A DNA stretch of 64,000 nt from Burkholderiales bacterium. GTDB taxonomy: Bacteria > Pseudomonadota > Gammaproteobacteria > Burkholderiales > JAHFRG01. Of the stretch, positions 8,829-16,118 are shown piece by piece. The position numbers were made by a program, and so were the translations under genes. Within the stretch, counting starts at the first letter, position 1, and the number at the start of each line of letters is the position of its first letter. Location: contig DASZZH010000041.1 of NCBI GenBank assembly GCA_035543335.1, forward strand, positions 51,371 to 115,370. The letters are read 5' to 3'. The notes below the pieces were generated by a model that was not told where the DNA came from, did not search any database, and saw only the letters and a program-made list of their open reading frames with translations.

Positions 8829-9464
8829 ATGTCGTCTCCTCATCAGGCGGCAGTTGTCGTGGTGCACGGCTTGTGGGTGAACAGCCTGATTATGCGCCCG
8901 CTTGCGCATCGCATTGAGCGTTGCGGTTACGTCGTGTCCTGTTTTTCTTATCCATCGGTGCGCGCGACGCTGGCGCAAAATGCCGCGCGCCTGGCGGATT
9001 TCGTCGCCATACTGCCGGCGGTTACAGTTCATTTTGTCGGCCACAGCCTGGGCGGCTTGGTGGTTCTGAAAATGCTGGAACAAGTCGCCGCTTCGCGAGA
9101 GGGCCGCATCGTGCTGATGGGCACGCCCTGCGGCGGCAGTCATGCCGCGCGGGTGCTGGCGAAATCCGGCCTCGGGCAATGGCTGCTGGGACTCAGCATG
9201 CCGGTGGGAGAAATGCATCTGGCGGCGCCTGCGCGCTATGACCTGGGCGTGATTGCCGGCGACCGCGGCCTGGGGCTGGGGCGGTTCCTGGCGCCCGGTC
9301 TGCCGCGCCCCAATGACGGCGTGGTGACGGTGAATGAAACGCGCATCGCCGGAATGAAGGACCATATTGTGATGCGGGTGAGCCATTCCGGCATGTTGTT
9401 CTCTTCCCGCGCCGCCAGCCAGGTATGCGCTTTTCTCACCAACGGTTATTTCCGGCGACACTGA
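8829..9464 (+). CDS. Alpha/beta-fold esterase/lipase (PGAP1/lipase class)
   Basis: A 211-residue hydrolase. It has VVVVHGLWVNSLIMRPLA (oxyanion HG), FVGHSLGGLVV with nucleophile Ser near residue 77, GRIVLMGTPCGGSHAA, PNDGVVTV holding the likely catalytic Asp, and VSHSGML with the His. This order matches small bacterial PGAP1-like or triacylglycerol-lipase-like proteins. No signal peptide is seen. I used ATG 8829; a TTG at 8808 in the same frame would add seven residues. It ends 3 bases before the lipoprotein-aminopeptidase gene, consistent with an operon running from 6173 to 11331. Confidence 0.8.
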   Translation: MSSPHQAAVVVVHGLWVNSLIMRPLAHRIERCGYVVSCFSYPSVRATLAQNAARLADFVAILPAVTVHFVGHSLGGLVVLKMLEQVAASREGRIVLMGTPCGGSHAARVLAKSGLGQWLLGLSMPVGEMHLAAPARYDLGVIAGDRGLGLGRFLAPGLPRPNDGVVTVNETRIAGMKDHIVMRVSHSGMLFSSRAASQVCAFLTNGYFRRH

Positions 9465-9467
9465 GCA

Positions 9468-10508
9468 ATGATGAGGAAATCTTTCAAATGGATGCTTCCG
9501 TTATTGCCGCTTTTAGGCGGGTGCGCCAATTTCGGTTTTTATTGGCAATCGGTGAACGGGCAGATGGAGATATGGAAAAAAGAACAATCCATCCAGACGC
9601 TATTAGCCGATCAAAGCGTGACGCCCGAATTAAAGCGCAAGCTGCAAAGCGTGCTCGATATCCGCGAGTTCGCCAGCCGCGAGCTCAAGCTGCCCGATAA
9701 CGGCAGCTACCGGCTCTATGCCGATTTGCAGCGACCCTACGTGCTGTGGAACGTATTTGCCACACCGGAGTTTTCGATCAGGCCGAAAGAGTGGTGCTTC
9801 GTGATTGCCGGCTGCGTCAGCTACCGCGGTTATTTTTCTGAAAGTGAAGCGGAGCGCTTTGCCGAAAATCAGCGCAGCCAGGGCTACGATGTTTTTGTGG
9901 CAGGCGTCCCCGCTTATTCCACGCTCGGCTGGTTTGATGATCCCGTGTTAAGCACCTTTATTCATCATCCGGAAACCGAAGTGGCGCGCCTGATATTCCA
10001 CGAGCTTGCGCACCAGGTGGTGTATGTAAAAGACGATTCGATGTTCAACGAGTCTTTTGCCGTTGCAGTGGAACAGGAGGGGGTTTCGCGCTGGCTCGCT
10101 GAAAACGGCACCAGCGAGCAACGCGCAGCGTTTGTTGCCGCACAGCAAAGGAAAAAGGATTTTGTCCGGCTGGTGCTGAAATACCGCAGCCGGCTGGATG
10201 AACTCTACCGCTCGGCGGTCAGCGATCCGCAGAAGCGGGAAAGCAAGCGGCAAATTTTCAGCGAGTTGCGGCAGGAATACGCGCAGCTCAAAGCCGCCTG
10301 GGGCGGTTTCAGCGGCTATGACCCCTGGTTTGTGCAAGACATGAATAACGCGCACCTTGCTTCAGTCGCCGCCTACACCCAGCTTGTTCCCGCGTTCAAC
10401 CGCCTGCTCGCCGGACAGGACGGCAATCTCGCGCGCTTTTACCGGGAGGTAAAGGAAATCGCGAAGCTGCCTAAAGCGGAACGTCTCGTGCGGCTTAAGG
10501 AGAGCTGA
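9468..10508 (+). CDS. Putative aminopeptidase lipoprotein (Zn metallopeptidase)
   Basis: A 346-residue protein with a lipoprotein signal (MRKSFKWMLPLLPLLGGC, lipobox LGGC near residue 18). The central HELAHQVVYVKDDSMFNESFA carries an HExxH zinc site and the conserved NESFA glutamate. This is the putative predicted-aminopeptidase family common in beta- and gammaproteobacteria. It should sit on the outer or inner membrane facing the periplasm. The gene is followed after 1 base by the DUF3025 gene, a pairing that suggests co-expression. Confidence 0.82.
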   Translation: MMRKSFKWMLPLLPLLGGCANFGFYWQSVNGQMEIWKKEQSIQTLLADQSVTPELKRKLQSVLDIREFASRELKLPDNGSYRLYADLQRPYVLWNVFATPEFSIRPKEWCFVIAGCVSYRGYFSESEAERFAENQRSQGYDVFVAGVPAYSTLGWFDDPVLSTFIHHPETEVARLIFHELAHQVVYVKDDSMFNESFAVAVEQEGVSRWLAENGTSEQRAAFVAAQQRKKDFVRLVLKYRSRLDELYRSAVSDPQKRESKRQIFSELRQEYAQLKAAWGGFSGYDPWFVQDMNNAHLASVAAYTQLVPAFNRLLAGQDGNLARFYREVKEIAKLPKAERLVRLKES

Positions 10509-10509
10509 T

Positions 10510-11331
10510 TTGGCTGCGGTCGGCTGGGATCCATTATTCCTGGAACGCTCCGCGATGTTCGAGCCGCTCAGGCCCGCGGGTCTTGCGTTTTTGAAGCTCA
10601 GCGATTGGCCAACACTTGATGATTGCCGGCGCCTGCTTGCGAGCAAGGAAATTACAAACGCCGCAGGCCTGCCGCTGCGTTTTGTCTCACAAGTCTCGAA
10701 ATCCGGCAAACCCGAGGGCAAATACGAAGCGCGGATTTATTTGCAGGGCGAGGTGCAGGTGCGAAACGAAAACTGGCATGACTTGTTCAATGTGCTGGTG
10801 TGGCTGACTTTTCCCAAAAGTAAAGCGGCCCTCAACCGCAGGCATTTTCTTGCCTTGGAACAAATGACGAGTGAAGGAAAGCAAAACCGTGGGCCAACGC
10901 AGGACGCGTTAACGCTTTTCGACGAAGGCGGAGTGATTGTGGTCTGCGGCGATTCGAGGCTTGCGCAATTGCTCGTGGATTTTAAATGGAAGGAACTGTT
11001 CTGGGTTAACCGCGATGCAGTGATTGCCGGCATGAAATTTTTTCTGTTCGGCCATGCCATTTATGAGAAAGCATTGCAGCCCTTTACGGGCGTCACTGGC
11101 CGCGGAGTAATTTTTCCGGTCGTCGCGGATTTCTTCGCCGCTGCGCTCGAACAGCAATTGCAGTTGCTCGATCAGAAACTTGCCGGGTATCTTAACAATC
11201 CGCAACATTTCAACCGCACCGCCGAACTCCCACCGATTCCCATACTCGGCGTTCCGGGATGGAACGCAGAGAATGAGCGCGCGGCGTATTACGAAAACGA
11301 AGCTTATTTCAGGGTGGGGAGAAAAACGTGA
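10510..11331 (+). CDS. DUF3025 family protein
   Basis: A 273-residue protein starting with TTG 10510, one base after the previous stop. Recognisable family features are the N-terminal WDPLFLERSAMFEPL, then IYLQGEVQVRNENWHDLFNVLVWLTFPKSKAALN, DEGGVIVV, the FFLFGHAIYEKAL segment, and PILGVPGWNAEN near the C-terminus. The role is unknown; no signal peptide or membrane helix is visible. It closes the plus-strand gene run that begins at the FIST gene. Confidence 0.8.
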   Translation: MAAVGWDPLFLERSAMFEPLRPAGLAFLKLSDWPTLDDCRRLLASKEITNAAGLPLRFVSQVSKSGKPEGKYEARIYLQGEVQVRNENWHDLFNVLVWLTFPKSKAALNRRHFLALEQMTSEGKQNRGPTQDALTLFDEGGVIVVCGDSRLAQLLVDFKWKELFWVNRDAVIAGMKFFLFGHAIYEKALQPFTGVTGRGVIFPVVADFFAAALEQQLQLLDQKLAGYLNNPQHFNRTAELPPIPILGVPGWNAENERAAYYENEAYFRVGRKT

Positions 11332-11411
11332 GTAAATGTCGAACACCAAATAGTCAAAGTGATATCATTTGGCAGTAATTGAGAAATGCAACTCTGATTC
11401 CTTTTATTGTT

Positions 11412-12185
11412 ATGTGGCTCATCTTTCTCGACGAAGCAGGCTTTACACGGGGCGATTGGAGGAATGGAATTGCTCAGCAGCCGTACTACACCTTAAGCGC
11501 TGTTTGTTTACCTGGTGCGCGATTAGCGACTGTGTACCAAGACATACGTGCTAAGGTTACAGGGCTTAACTTAGTGCAATTGCCTCGGCCACTAGGTCAG
11601 AATTACGAGATAAAGGCGCGCGATATAGCTAGCGGTACAGGATGGTGGCAGACACATAACACTGAGCGCAACGCCGTCCGAGATACAATGCTTTCGGCTC
11701 CACGTGCTCATGATGGGTGCGCATTTGTAGTGGTTGTCGATAAAGCTGCTCATGCTGCCAGATACACTTGGCCTGACGACCCATACTTGCTAGCCTTCCG
11801 TTTTGCATTTGAAAGGTTGAATCAGTTTTTGGAAGAGAAACAATCGTACGCATATTGCGTTTACGATCAGAATACACGGCTGCAGGAGAGTGTTCTTGCG
11901 CAGAGTAGCGCTCTCATTCAGCAGGGAAGCTATATAACGGGGTATAGCTGGTTCTACGAGCAGCATTACGAGTTTGTCCTAGAGATCGAGCGCATCGTGG
12001 AACTAGCTTTTGGAGATTCAAAGCACTCCCTTGGGCTACAGATAGCTGATTATTTTGCAACGTTTGCTTATCAGTATTTTCGTGATGGTCGTCCCGCAGG
12101 AATCGGTTGGTGGAATACTCTTGAAAGCAACCTCCACCGTGCACATGGAACTCTCAATGGAATCGGACTCAAGGTGTTTCCGTAA
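11412..12185 (+). CDS. DUF3800 family protein (predicted nuclease-like), probably acquired
   Basis: A 257-residue protein. ATG 11412 gives MWLIFLDEAGFTRGDW, the usual DUF3800 opening with an acidic FLDEAG motif. The C-terminal GLQIADYFATFAYQYF matches the second conserved motif (Q-ADxxA). The pairing of these acidic motifs suggests an RNase H-like metal site; DUF3800 proteins are often found in mobile DNA and defence loci. Codon use and base composition are clearly more AT-rich than the neighbouring genes, which argues for transfer. An upstream TTG at 11379 is a possible alternative start but would place a hydrophobic stretch ahead of the family start. Confidence 0.75.
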   Translation: MWLIFLDEAGFTRGDWRNGIAQQPYYTLSAVCLPGARLATVYQDIRAKVTGLNLVQLPRPLGQNYEIKARDIASGTGWWQTHNTERNAVRDTMLSAPRAHDGCAFVVVVDKAAHAARYTWPDDPYLLAFRFAFERLNQFLEEKQSYAYCVYDQNTRLQESVLAQSSALIQQGSYITGYSWFYEQHYEFVLEIERIVELAFGDSKHSLGLQIADYFATFAYQYFRDGRPAGIGWWNTLESNLHRAHGTLNGIGLKVFP

Positions 12186-12210
12186 TGAAGTCTAAACGAA
12201 GTCAAAGGTG

Positions 12211-12234
12211 TCAGAGACGAATTATTTCTGGAGT
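12211..12234 (+). repeat. 24-bp direct repeat, left border of the integron remnant
   Basis: TCAGAGACGAATTATTTC then TGGAGT. It matches the copy at 14582-14605 at 21 of 24 positions in the same orientation. The two bracket the integron remnant. Confidence 0.6.
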
Positions 12235-12277
12235 AATAGGAAATACGACGCCGCCCCCTTATTTTCTTTATTTTCAT

Positions 12278-12415
12278 AAACCGTTTTATCCAATGCAAAT
12301 AGGATTGTTCGGTCCGGTAGCTGTAATGCCGCAGACGAATTGCTTCACGCGTCGCGTCGAGAAAATGCGGGCGTGCGGACGCCGCGAACGAACCGGCTGT
12401 GTCAGCGTCGGTCAT
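12278..12415 (-). pseudogene. Integron-type tyrosine integrase, 5' fragment
   Basis: From ATG 12415 the frame encodes about 46 residues (ARPHFLDATREAIR then LRHYSYRTEQSYLHWIKRF) that match the N-terminal SAM-like DNA-binding domain of integron integrases and related environmental tyrosine recombinases. Similarity stops at KRF, where FIYFHGKRHP-like sequence would be expected; the frame then continues as low-complexity and unrelated sequence to 12071. The catalytic domain with R-H-R-Y is absent, so this copy cannot recombine. Its orientation, divergent from the cassettes, is the standard integron layout. Confidence 0.7.
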
Positions 12416-12602
12416 ATGCCCCTCTCGCAGTTCTAAGGTGAATTTGCATCAAGCTCCTGTCCGGCGTAACGTATATATCAGGGGAAAGGATGACAGGGTA
12501 TGACAAAAGTAATAGTTGACGTCGGGGCGGTCGGTGTCGCCTAAAATGTCATCTAATCTGTCATCTAATTCGTCATCTATCTTTTCACATAATTTACGTT
12601 AG
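12416..12602 (+). other. attI-like recombination region and probable cassette promoter
   Basis: This gap between the integrase 5' end and the first cassette is where attI and Pc belong. It holds a -35-like TTGACG (about 12517) with a TAAAAT downstream, spaced 20 bp and so weak. Three 12-bp tandem repeats of TGTCATCTAATC type occupy 12547-12582. A GTTAGC core lies at about 12599, 14 bases before the first cassette gene. Direct repeats bound by the integrase are known from class 1 attI; the repeats here may be the equivalent. Confidence 0.5.
12547..12582 (+). repeat. Three tandem 12-bp repeats in the attI-like region
   Basis: Copies at 12547-12558, 12559-12570 and 12571-12582 read TGTCATCTAATC, TGTCATCTAATT and CGTCATCTATCT. 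The 12-bp period is close to one helical turn, as for protein-binding iterons. Confidence 0.75.
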
Positions 12603-12616
12603 CTGGCATTTGATCC

Positions 12617-13078
12617 ATGGCCTCCGCACAAGATAAAACTGCTGTAGAACTTGCCGTGTTTCGCGAGTTTGCGGAGAAGGCACGTTTGAGTATCGATGAC
12701 ACAAGCATCGAGAAGCGAGGTGGTGAGTCTGAACCAGACATTCTCTGCAAGATTATCGGTGAGGGGCCTGTTTCCTTCGAGCTCGTCGAGATCTGCGATT
12801 CAACCCTCGCCGCGACCATTGCGCATCTTCGTTCCGGCGGGGTGGCTACCGGGTCTACTTCCGATCCGTCGATTGAAATCATTCGTCGCAAGCTTCACAA
12901 AAAGTACAAGACGGACTTGCCCATTGAACTGCTTTGCTACACCAATGGTCGAGTCGTCACAACAGACGACGGGATTCTTGCCGCAATTCGTCCATGGTTC
13001 GACGCCATCGATGGTCCATTTCGAAGAGCCTGGCTGCTTGGCGAGAAGGACACCTACGAGGTCTGGCGTGCCAGCTAA
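12617..13078 (+). CDS. Integron cassette 1 protein, unknown function
   Basis: A 153-residue protein that I do not recognise. The segment EKRGGESEPDILCKIIGEGPVSFELVEI resembles the PD-(D/E)xK nuclease core in spacing (E...PDILC...FELVEI), which is also how some cassette-encoded and phage nuclease-like proteins look; this is a weak inference. No signal peptide or membrane helix. Start ATG 12617 lies just inside the attI-like core, and the stop codon at 13076-13078 is embedded in the R'' box of the following attC site. Both placements are typical of integron cassettes. Confidence 0.7.
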   Translation: MASAQDKTAVELAVFREFAEKARLSIDDTSIEKRGGESEPDILCKIIGEGPVSFELVEICDSTLAATIAHLRSGGVATGSTSDPSIEIIRRKLHKKYKTDLPIELLCYTNGRVVTTDDGILAAIRPWFDAIDGPFRRAWLLGEKDTYEVWRAS

Positions 13079-13158
13079 CCCTGCGTTGGTGCCGACGGGC
13101 GCCAGCATCGCGCTTCATCAAGCGCCGTGCTAGCCCGCCGCACAGCACGAAGTTAGGG
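13073..13158 (+). other. attC site of cassette 1
   Basis: Starts with AGCTAAC (13073-13079) and ends with GTTAGGG (13152-13158), whose CTAAC/GTTAG cores are complementary. Between them, TTGGTGC...GACGGGC...CATCGCGCTT pairs imperfectly with AAGCG...TGCTAGCCCG...GCACGAA, giving one long imperfect hairpin of 86 bp in total. Length, boxes and symmetry fit integron attC sites. The next cassette gene begins 8 bases after the last box. Confidence 0.7.
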
Positions 13159-13165
13159 GCTCCCC

Positions 13166-13753
13166 GTGCCAGGACTCTCGTTTGAGCTTACAAATCCAAG
13201 ACTCTGGCTTGAGGCAAAGAAGGATTCGGAGACTTGGACTCTTGGATTCGACGCCATAATCAAGCGCCCAGAAGGATTTCGTGAACGTTTCAAGATCTTC
13301 TGTTGCGGAGAAGAATATGACGGCTACAGCACTAACGGTGTTGCCATCATCGAGCAGCGAATTTCAAGAAACGAGTTGCAGGAGCCGCTGCTAACCGAAC
13401 CTAACAATAGGGAAGGTGCCGAAGAGGTGTTGGAAGAAACACCTTGTTATATTCGTGTTGGTTATCTTCCGCCTGAATGGCAAGGCTCTGAAAAACTTCC
13501 ACCCCGTTTCGAGATTCACATTTCACTCTCTACCGATACATTTTTACGCGTGCTGCAAGCGAAGCCGGAAACACGTCTTATCCACCTTTGGATATCCACA
13601 GAAATAAATGTTCAGAAAGGCGATGACGGTTTTTCCTACGGCAATGACCCCGATGGGAAGGAACTCGAGTGGAGGGTTGAAAAGAAGAACCACGCACATA
13701 TGGACTTCTTACGCCTTACGATTAAACCACGCCCTTTGACGCACTTGGGCTAG
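13166..13753 (+). CDS. Integron cassette 2 protein, unknown function
   Basis: A 195-residue protein starting at GTG 13166, 8 bases past the attC core. It is soluble and acidic and looks like a compact beta-rich protein (IYxRVGYLPPEWQGSEKLPPRFEIHISLSTDTFLRVL, then RLIHLWISTEINVQKGDDG). No motif that I can name. Composition is lower in GC than the chromosomal neighbours. The 168 bases between its stop and the next attC hold a possible short membrane-protein ORF. Confidence 0.7.
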   Translation: MPGLSFELTNPRLWLEAKKDSETWTLGFDAIIKRPEGFRERFKIFCCGEEYDGYSTNGVAIIEQRISRNELQEPLLTEPNNREGAEEVLEETPCYIRVGYLPPEWQGSEKLPPRFEIHISLSTDTFLRVLQAKPETRLIHLWISTEINVQKGDDGFSYGNDPDGKELEWRVEKKNHAHMDFLRLTIKPRPLTHLG

Positions 13754-13767
13754 AGTCTTCCCCAAAA

Positions 13768-13899
13768 GTGGAACCAGGGGAGGGCCCAGCGCCACCGCAC
13801 GTGGTTGTCAATACATCCAGCCTCGCCAGTGCGATCAATCGTTTGTTCTGGGTTGTTGTCTTGATTGGACTGCTATTGATACTGAAGGCATATTGGTGA
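13768..13899 (+). CDS. Possible small single-helix membrane protein in cassette 2
   Basis: From GTG 13768 the frame gives 43 residues: a short Pro-rich lead, then INRLFWVVVLIGLLLILKAYW, a clear transmembrane helix with a basic/aromatic end, and a TGA at 13897-13899. GTG 13801 is an alternative start (32 residues). GGGGAGGG lies upstream of the second start. It sits inside the same cassette as the 195-residue gene, so the two could form a pair. Confidence 0.35.
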   Translation: MEPGEGPAPPHVVVNTSSLASAINRLFWVVVLIGLLLILKAYW

Positions 13900-13920
13900 G
13901 GCGATGTTCAGTGCGTTGAT

Positions 13921-13977
13921 CCCTAACCCTCCATCGAGCGGATGGCCTTCGGCCGCCGCTCATGTCGAAGGTTATGC
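13921..13977 (+). other. attC site of cassette 2
   Basis: A 57-bp site: CCCTAAC (13921-13927) at the left, GTTATGC (13971-13977) at the right, and between them a strong hairpin, GAGCGG..GGCC-TTC-GGCC.CCGCTC, with TCGA repeats on both arms. Length and boxes match short attC sites. The following gene starts 9 bases later. Confidence 0.8.
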
Positions 13978-13986
13978 CACACAGTG

Positions 13987-14574
13987 ATGCATATGCACAT
14001 TGATCGCTACCATAGCTATAGCGAGATCGCTGAGCATGAGGTCGAGGGAACAAACTTTGCGATCACTGTGGTTCGGCACTCCTTCTCGGGGGTGGCCGTC
14101 ATTGCCCCGCATGGAGGTAAGATCGAACCACGCACTTCCGAGATCGCCCGTGCCATCGCCGCAGAGGATTTCAATCTCTACCTGTTCGAAGGCATCAAAA
14201 AGCGTGGAAACTATGCGGCGCTACATATTACCAGCCGTCGCTTTGACGAGCCTTCGTGCCTTGAGCTGTTATCAACCTGCTCATTCGTCATCGCCATTCA
14301 CGGTTGTGTCGGTCATGATGAGCGCGTCTTGATCGGCGGGCTCGACAATACATTGAAGGACAAAGTGGCCACAGAGCTTCGACAGGTCGGTGTCAACGTC
14401 CAGAACGATGGCCATAATTTCCAGGCAACAGACCCCAACAATATCTGCAACCGTGGGCAGTCAAATAGAGGCGTTCAGCTTGAGCTCACTCGCGCGCTCC
14501 GGGGCAGCGCCAACGAGCAGCGTGTTGCCGAGGCAGTTCGTGCGGCCTTGCTTCCATTGCAGGCTGCGACATAA
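13987..14574 (+). CDS. Poly-gamma-glutamate hydrolase family protein (YjqB/DUF867), cassette 3
   Basis: A 195-residue protein. The pattern IAPHGGKIEPRTSEIARAIA, then FNLYLFEGIKKRGN, LHITSRRFDEP and VIAIHGC is diagnostic of the poly-gamma-glutamate hydrolase family (PghP/YjqB), a zinc-dependent enzyme. The HGG..E and H residues supply the metal site. In phages these enzymes degrade host PGA capsule; in a bacterium it could be defensive, nutritional or prophage-derived. I chose ATG 13987, 9 bases past the attC core; an upstream ATG at 13942 would lie inside the attC hairpin. No attC is recognisable after the stop, so the array end is lost. Confidence 0.78.
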   Translation: MHMHIDRYHSYSEIAEHEVEGTNFAITVVRHSFSGVAVIAPHGGKIEPRTSEIARAIAAEDFNLYLFEGIKKRGNYAALHITSRRFDEPSCLELLSTCSFVIAIHGCVGHDERVLIGGLDNTLKDKVATELRQVGVNVQNDGHNFQATDPNNICNRGQSNRGVQLELTRALRGSANEQRVAEAVRAALLPLQAAT

Positions 14575-14581
14575 GCTATCC

Positions 14582-14605
14582 TCAGAGTCGAATTATTTCC
14601 AGAGT
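14582..14605 (+). repeat. 24-bp direct repeat, right border of the integron remnant
   Basis: TCAGAGTCGAATTATTTC then CAGAGT; 21 of 24 positions match 12211-12234. It follows the last cassette stop by 7 bases. Confidence 0.6.
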
Positions 14606-14657
14606 GGTGAGAGAATGTAACCTCGCTTTTTCCCTTTCAACTTCGTTTACCAACATT

Positions 14658-15833
14658 ATGAATGCTGCCGCCCCCATAAAACCTATGACGCCAAAACCCG
14701 CGACCGGGCTTGTTACTCTGTTTGTCGCGACGCGCAAGGGCGCCTTCATCTTCAAATCCGACAAGGCCCGGCGCGCGTGGAAGGTCGCGGGGCCGATGTT
14801 TTTCGGCCACATCGTGCACCACATGGTGCTTGACCCGCGCGACCGACGCACATTGCTCGTCGCCGCGCGCACCGGACATTTGGGCCCGACGCTGTTCCGC
14901 TCCAATGATTTCGGCAGCAACTGGAAGGAAGCGTCCAAACCGCCCGCTTTCCCCAAGGCGCCCGAGGGACAGAAGGGGCGTATCGTGGATCACGTGTTCT
15001 GGCTCACCCCCGGCCATGCCACCGAACCCGGCGCGTGGTATGCGGGAACTTCTCCGCAAGGCTTGTTCAGGAGCGAAGACGGCGGCGACACTTGGGCGCC
15101 AGTGGCGGGATTCAACGAGCACTCAATGTATGCGAAGTGGACAGGCGGTGAGCAGGACGGCACGCCCGATGGCCCGAAGCTGCACTCGATCCAGATTGAC
15201 CCGCGTGACTCGCGTCACCTTTACCTGGCTATGTCGAGCGGCGGCGTGTTTGAAAGCGTTGACAAAGGCGCGAACTGGAAGCCGCTCAATGCCGGCGTCG
15301 CCGCTGATTTCCTGCCGATTCCGAATCCGGAGTACGGACACGATTCACATTGCGTGCGGCTGCACCCGCTCGCGCCGGACTTGCTCTATCAGCAGAACCA
15401 CTGCGGCATCTACCGCTTGGAGCGCCCCGCGACCCGCTGGGAGCGCGTCGGCGCGAACATGCCAAAGAAAATCGGCGATATCGGCTTTCCGCTGGTGCTG
15501 CATCCGCGCGATCCGGTCACGCTGTGGGTATTCCCCATGGACGGGACTTCGGTGTGGCCGCGCACCAGTCCCGGCGGCAAACCCGCGGCCTACGTGACCC
15601 GCAACGCGGGCAAGACCTGGATGCGGCTGGATGCAGGCCTGCCGCGCAGCCAGGGGTGGTTCACGGTAAAACGACAGGCGATGACGGCCGACGCGCACGA
15701 TCCCGTTGGAGTGTACTTTGGCACGACGAGCGGCGACGTGTGGGCGAGCAGAAATGAAGGAGCGAAGTGGTCCTGCATCGCTCGCCACCTGCCGCACATC
15801 TACGCAGTCGAGGCCGCCGAACTCGGGCGATGA
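14658..15833 (+). CDS. BNR/Asp-box repeat protein (exo-sialidase-like beta-propeller)
   Basis: A 391-residue protein with repeated Asp boxes: FRSNDFGSNWKEA, FRSEDGGDTWAPV, FESVDKGANWKPL, VTRNAGKTWMRL and ASRNEGAKWSCI. These mark a sialidase/Vps10-type propeller. The sialidase Arg triad is not evident, so glycosidase activity should not be assumed. No signal peptide is visible from ATG 14658; an in-frame ORF extends upstream to 14604. Its stop codon overlaps the start of the MoaD/ThiS-like gene (ATGA at 15830-15833), which points to translational coupling. Confidence 0.78.
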   Translation: MNAAAPIKPMTPKPATGLVTLFVATRKGAFIFKSDKARRAWKVAGPMFFGHIVHHMVLDPRDRRTLLVAARTGHLGPTLFRSNDFGSNWKEASKPPAFPKAPEGQKGRIVDHVFWLTPGHATEPGAWYAGTSPQGLFRSEDGGDTWAPVAGFNEHSMYAKWTGGEQDGTPDGPKLHSIQIDPRDSRHLYLAMSSGGVFESVDKGANWKPLNAGVAADFLPIPNPEYGHDSHCVRLHPLAPDLLYQQNHCGIYRLERPATRWERVGANMPKKIGDIGFPLVLHPRDPVTLWVFPMDGTSVWPRTSPGGKPAAYVTRNAGKTWMRLDAGLPRSQGWFTVKRQAMTADAHDPVGVYFGTTSGDVWASRNEGAKWSCIARHLPHIYAVEAAELGR

Positions 15834-16090
15834 AGGTGCTGATCCCCAGCCCGCTGCGTTCCTACACCGGCGAGCGGAACAAGGTGGAAGCCGCCGGCGC
15901 GACGCTCGCCGCGCTGCTTGCCGATCTCGACTGGCGCTACCCCGGCATTCGCTTCCGCATGATAGACGAGCAGGACGCGATCCGCCGCCACGTCCGCATC
16001 TTCGTCAACGGCGAGCAGGTGCGCGCGCTCAATGTGCCGCTGCGAGCTTCGGATGAGGTAATCATCCTGCAGGCCTTGAGCGGCGGCTAG
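15830..16090 (+). CDS. MoaD/ThiS family beta-grasp sulfur-carrier-like protein
   Basis: An 86-residue protein, MKVLIPSPLRSYTGERNKVE, with a C-terminal ...ASDEVIILQALSGG. The di-glycine tail and the DEVxIxxAxSGG ending are the MoaD/ThiS hallmarks; the tail is normally adenylated and thiocarboxylated. It starts within the stop codon of the BNR-repeat gene. The tight coupling to a BNR propeller, rather than to moaE or thiG, makes its sulfur acceptor unknown. No E1-like activating enzyme is in the window. Confidence 0.75.
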   Translation: MKVLIPSPLRSYTGERNKVEAAGATLAALLADLDWRYPGIRFRMIDEQDAIRRHVRIFVNGEQVRALNVPLRASDEVIILQALSGG

Positions 16091-16118
16091 CGAAATGCGC
16101 AGGTTACGATTGGTTTAA

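Noticed and set aside
13942..13986. ATG 13942 as the start of the poly-gamma-glutamate hydrolase-like gene
   Set aside because: It would lie inside the attC hairpin (13921-13977), whereas cassette genes normally start just after the core; ATG 13987 fits.
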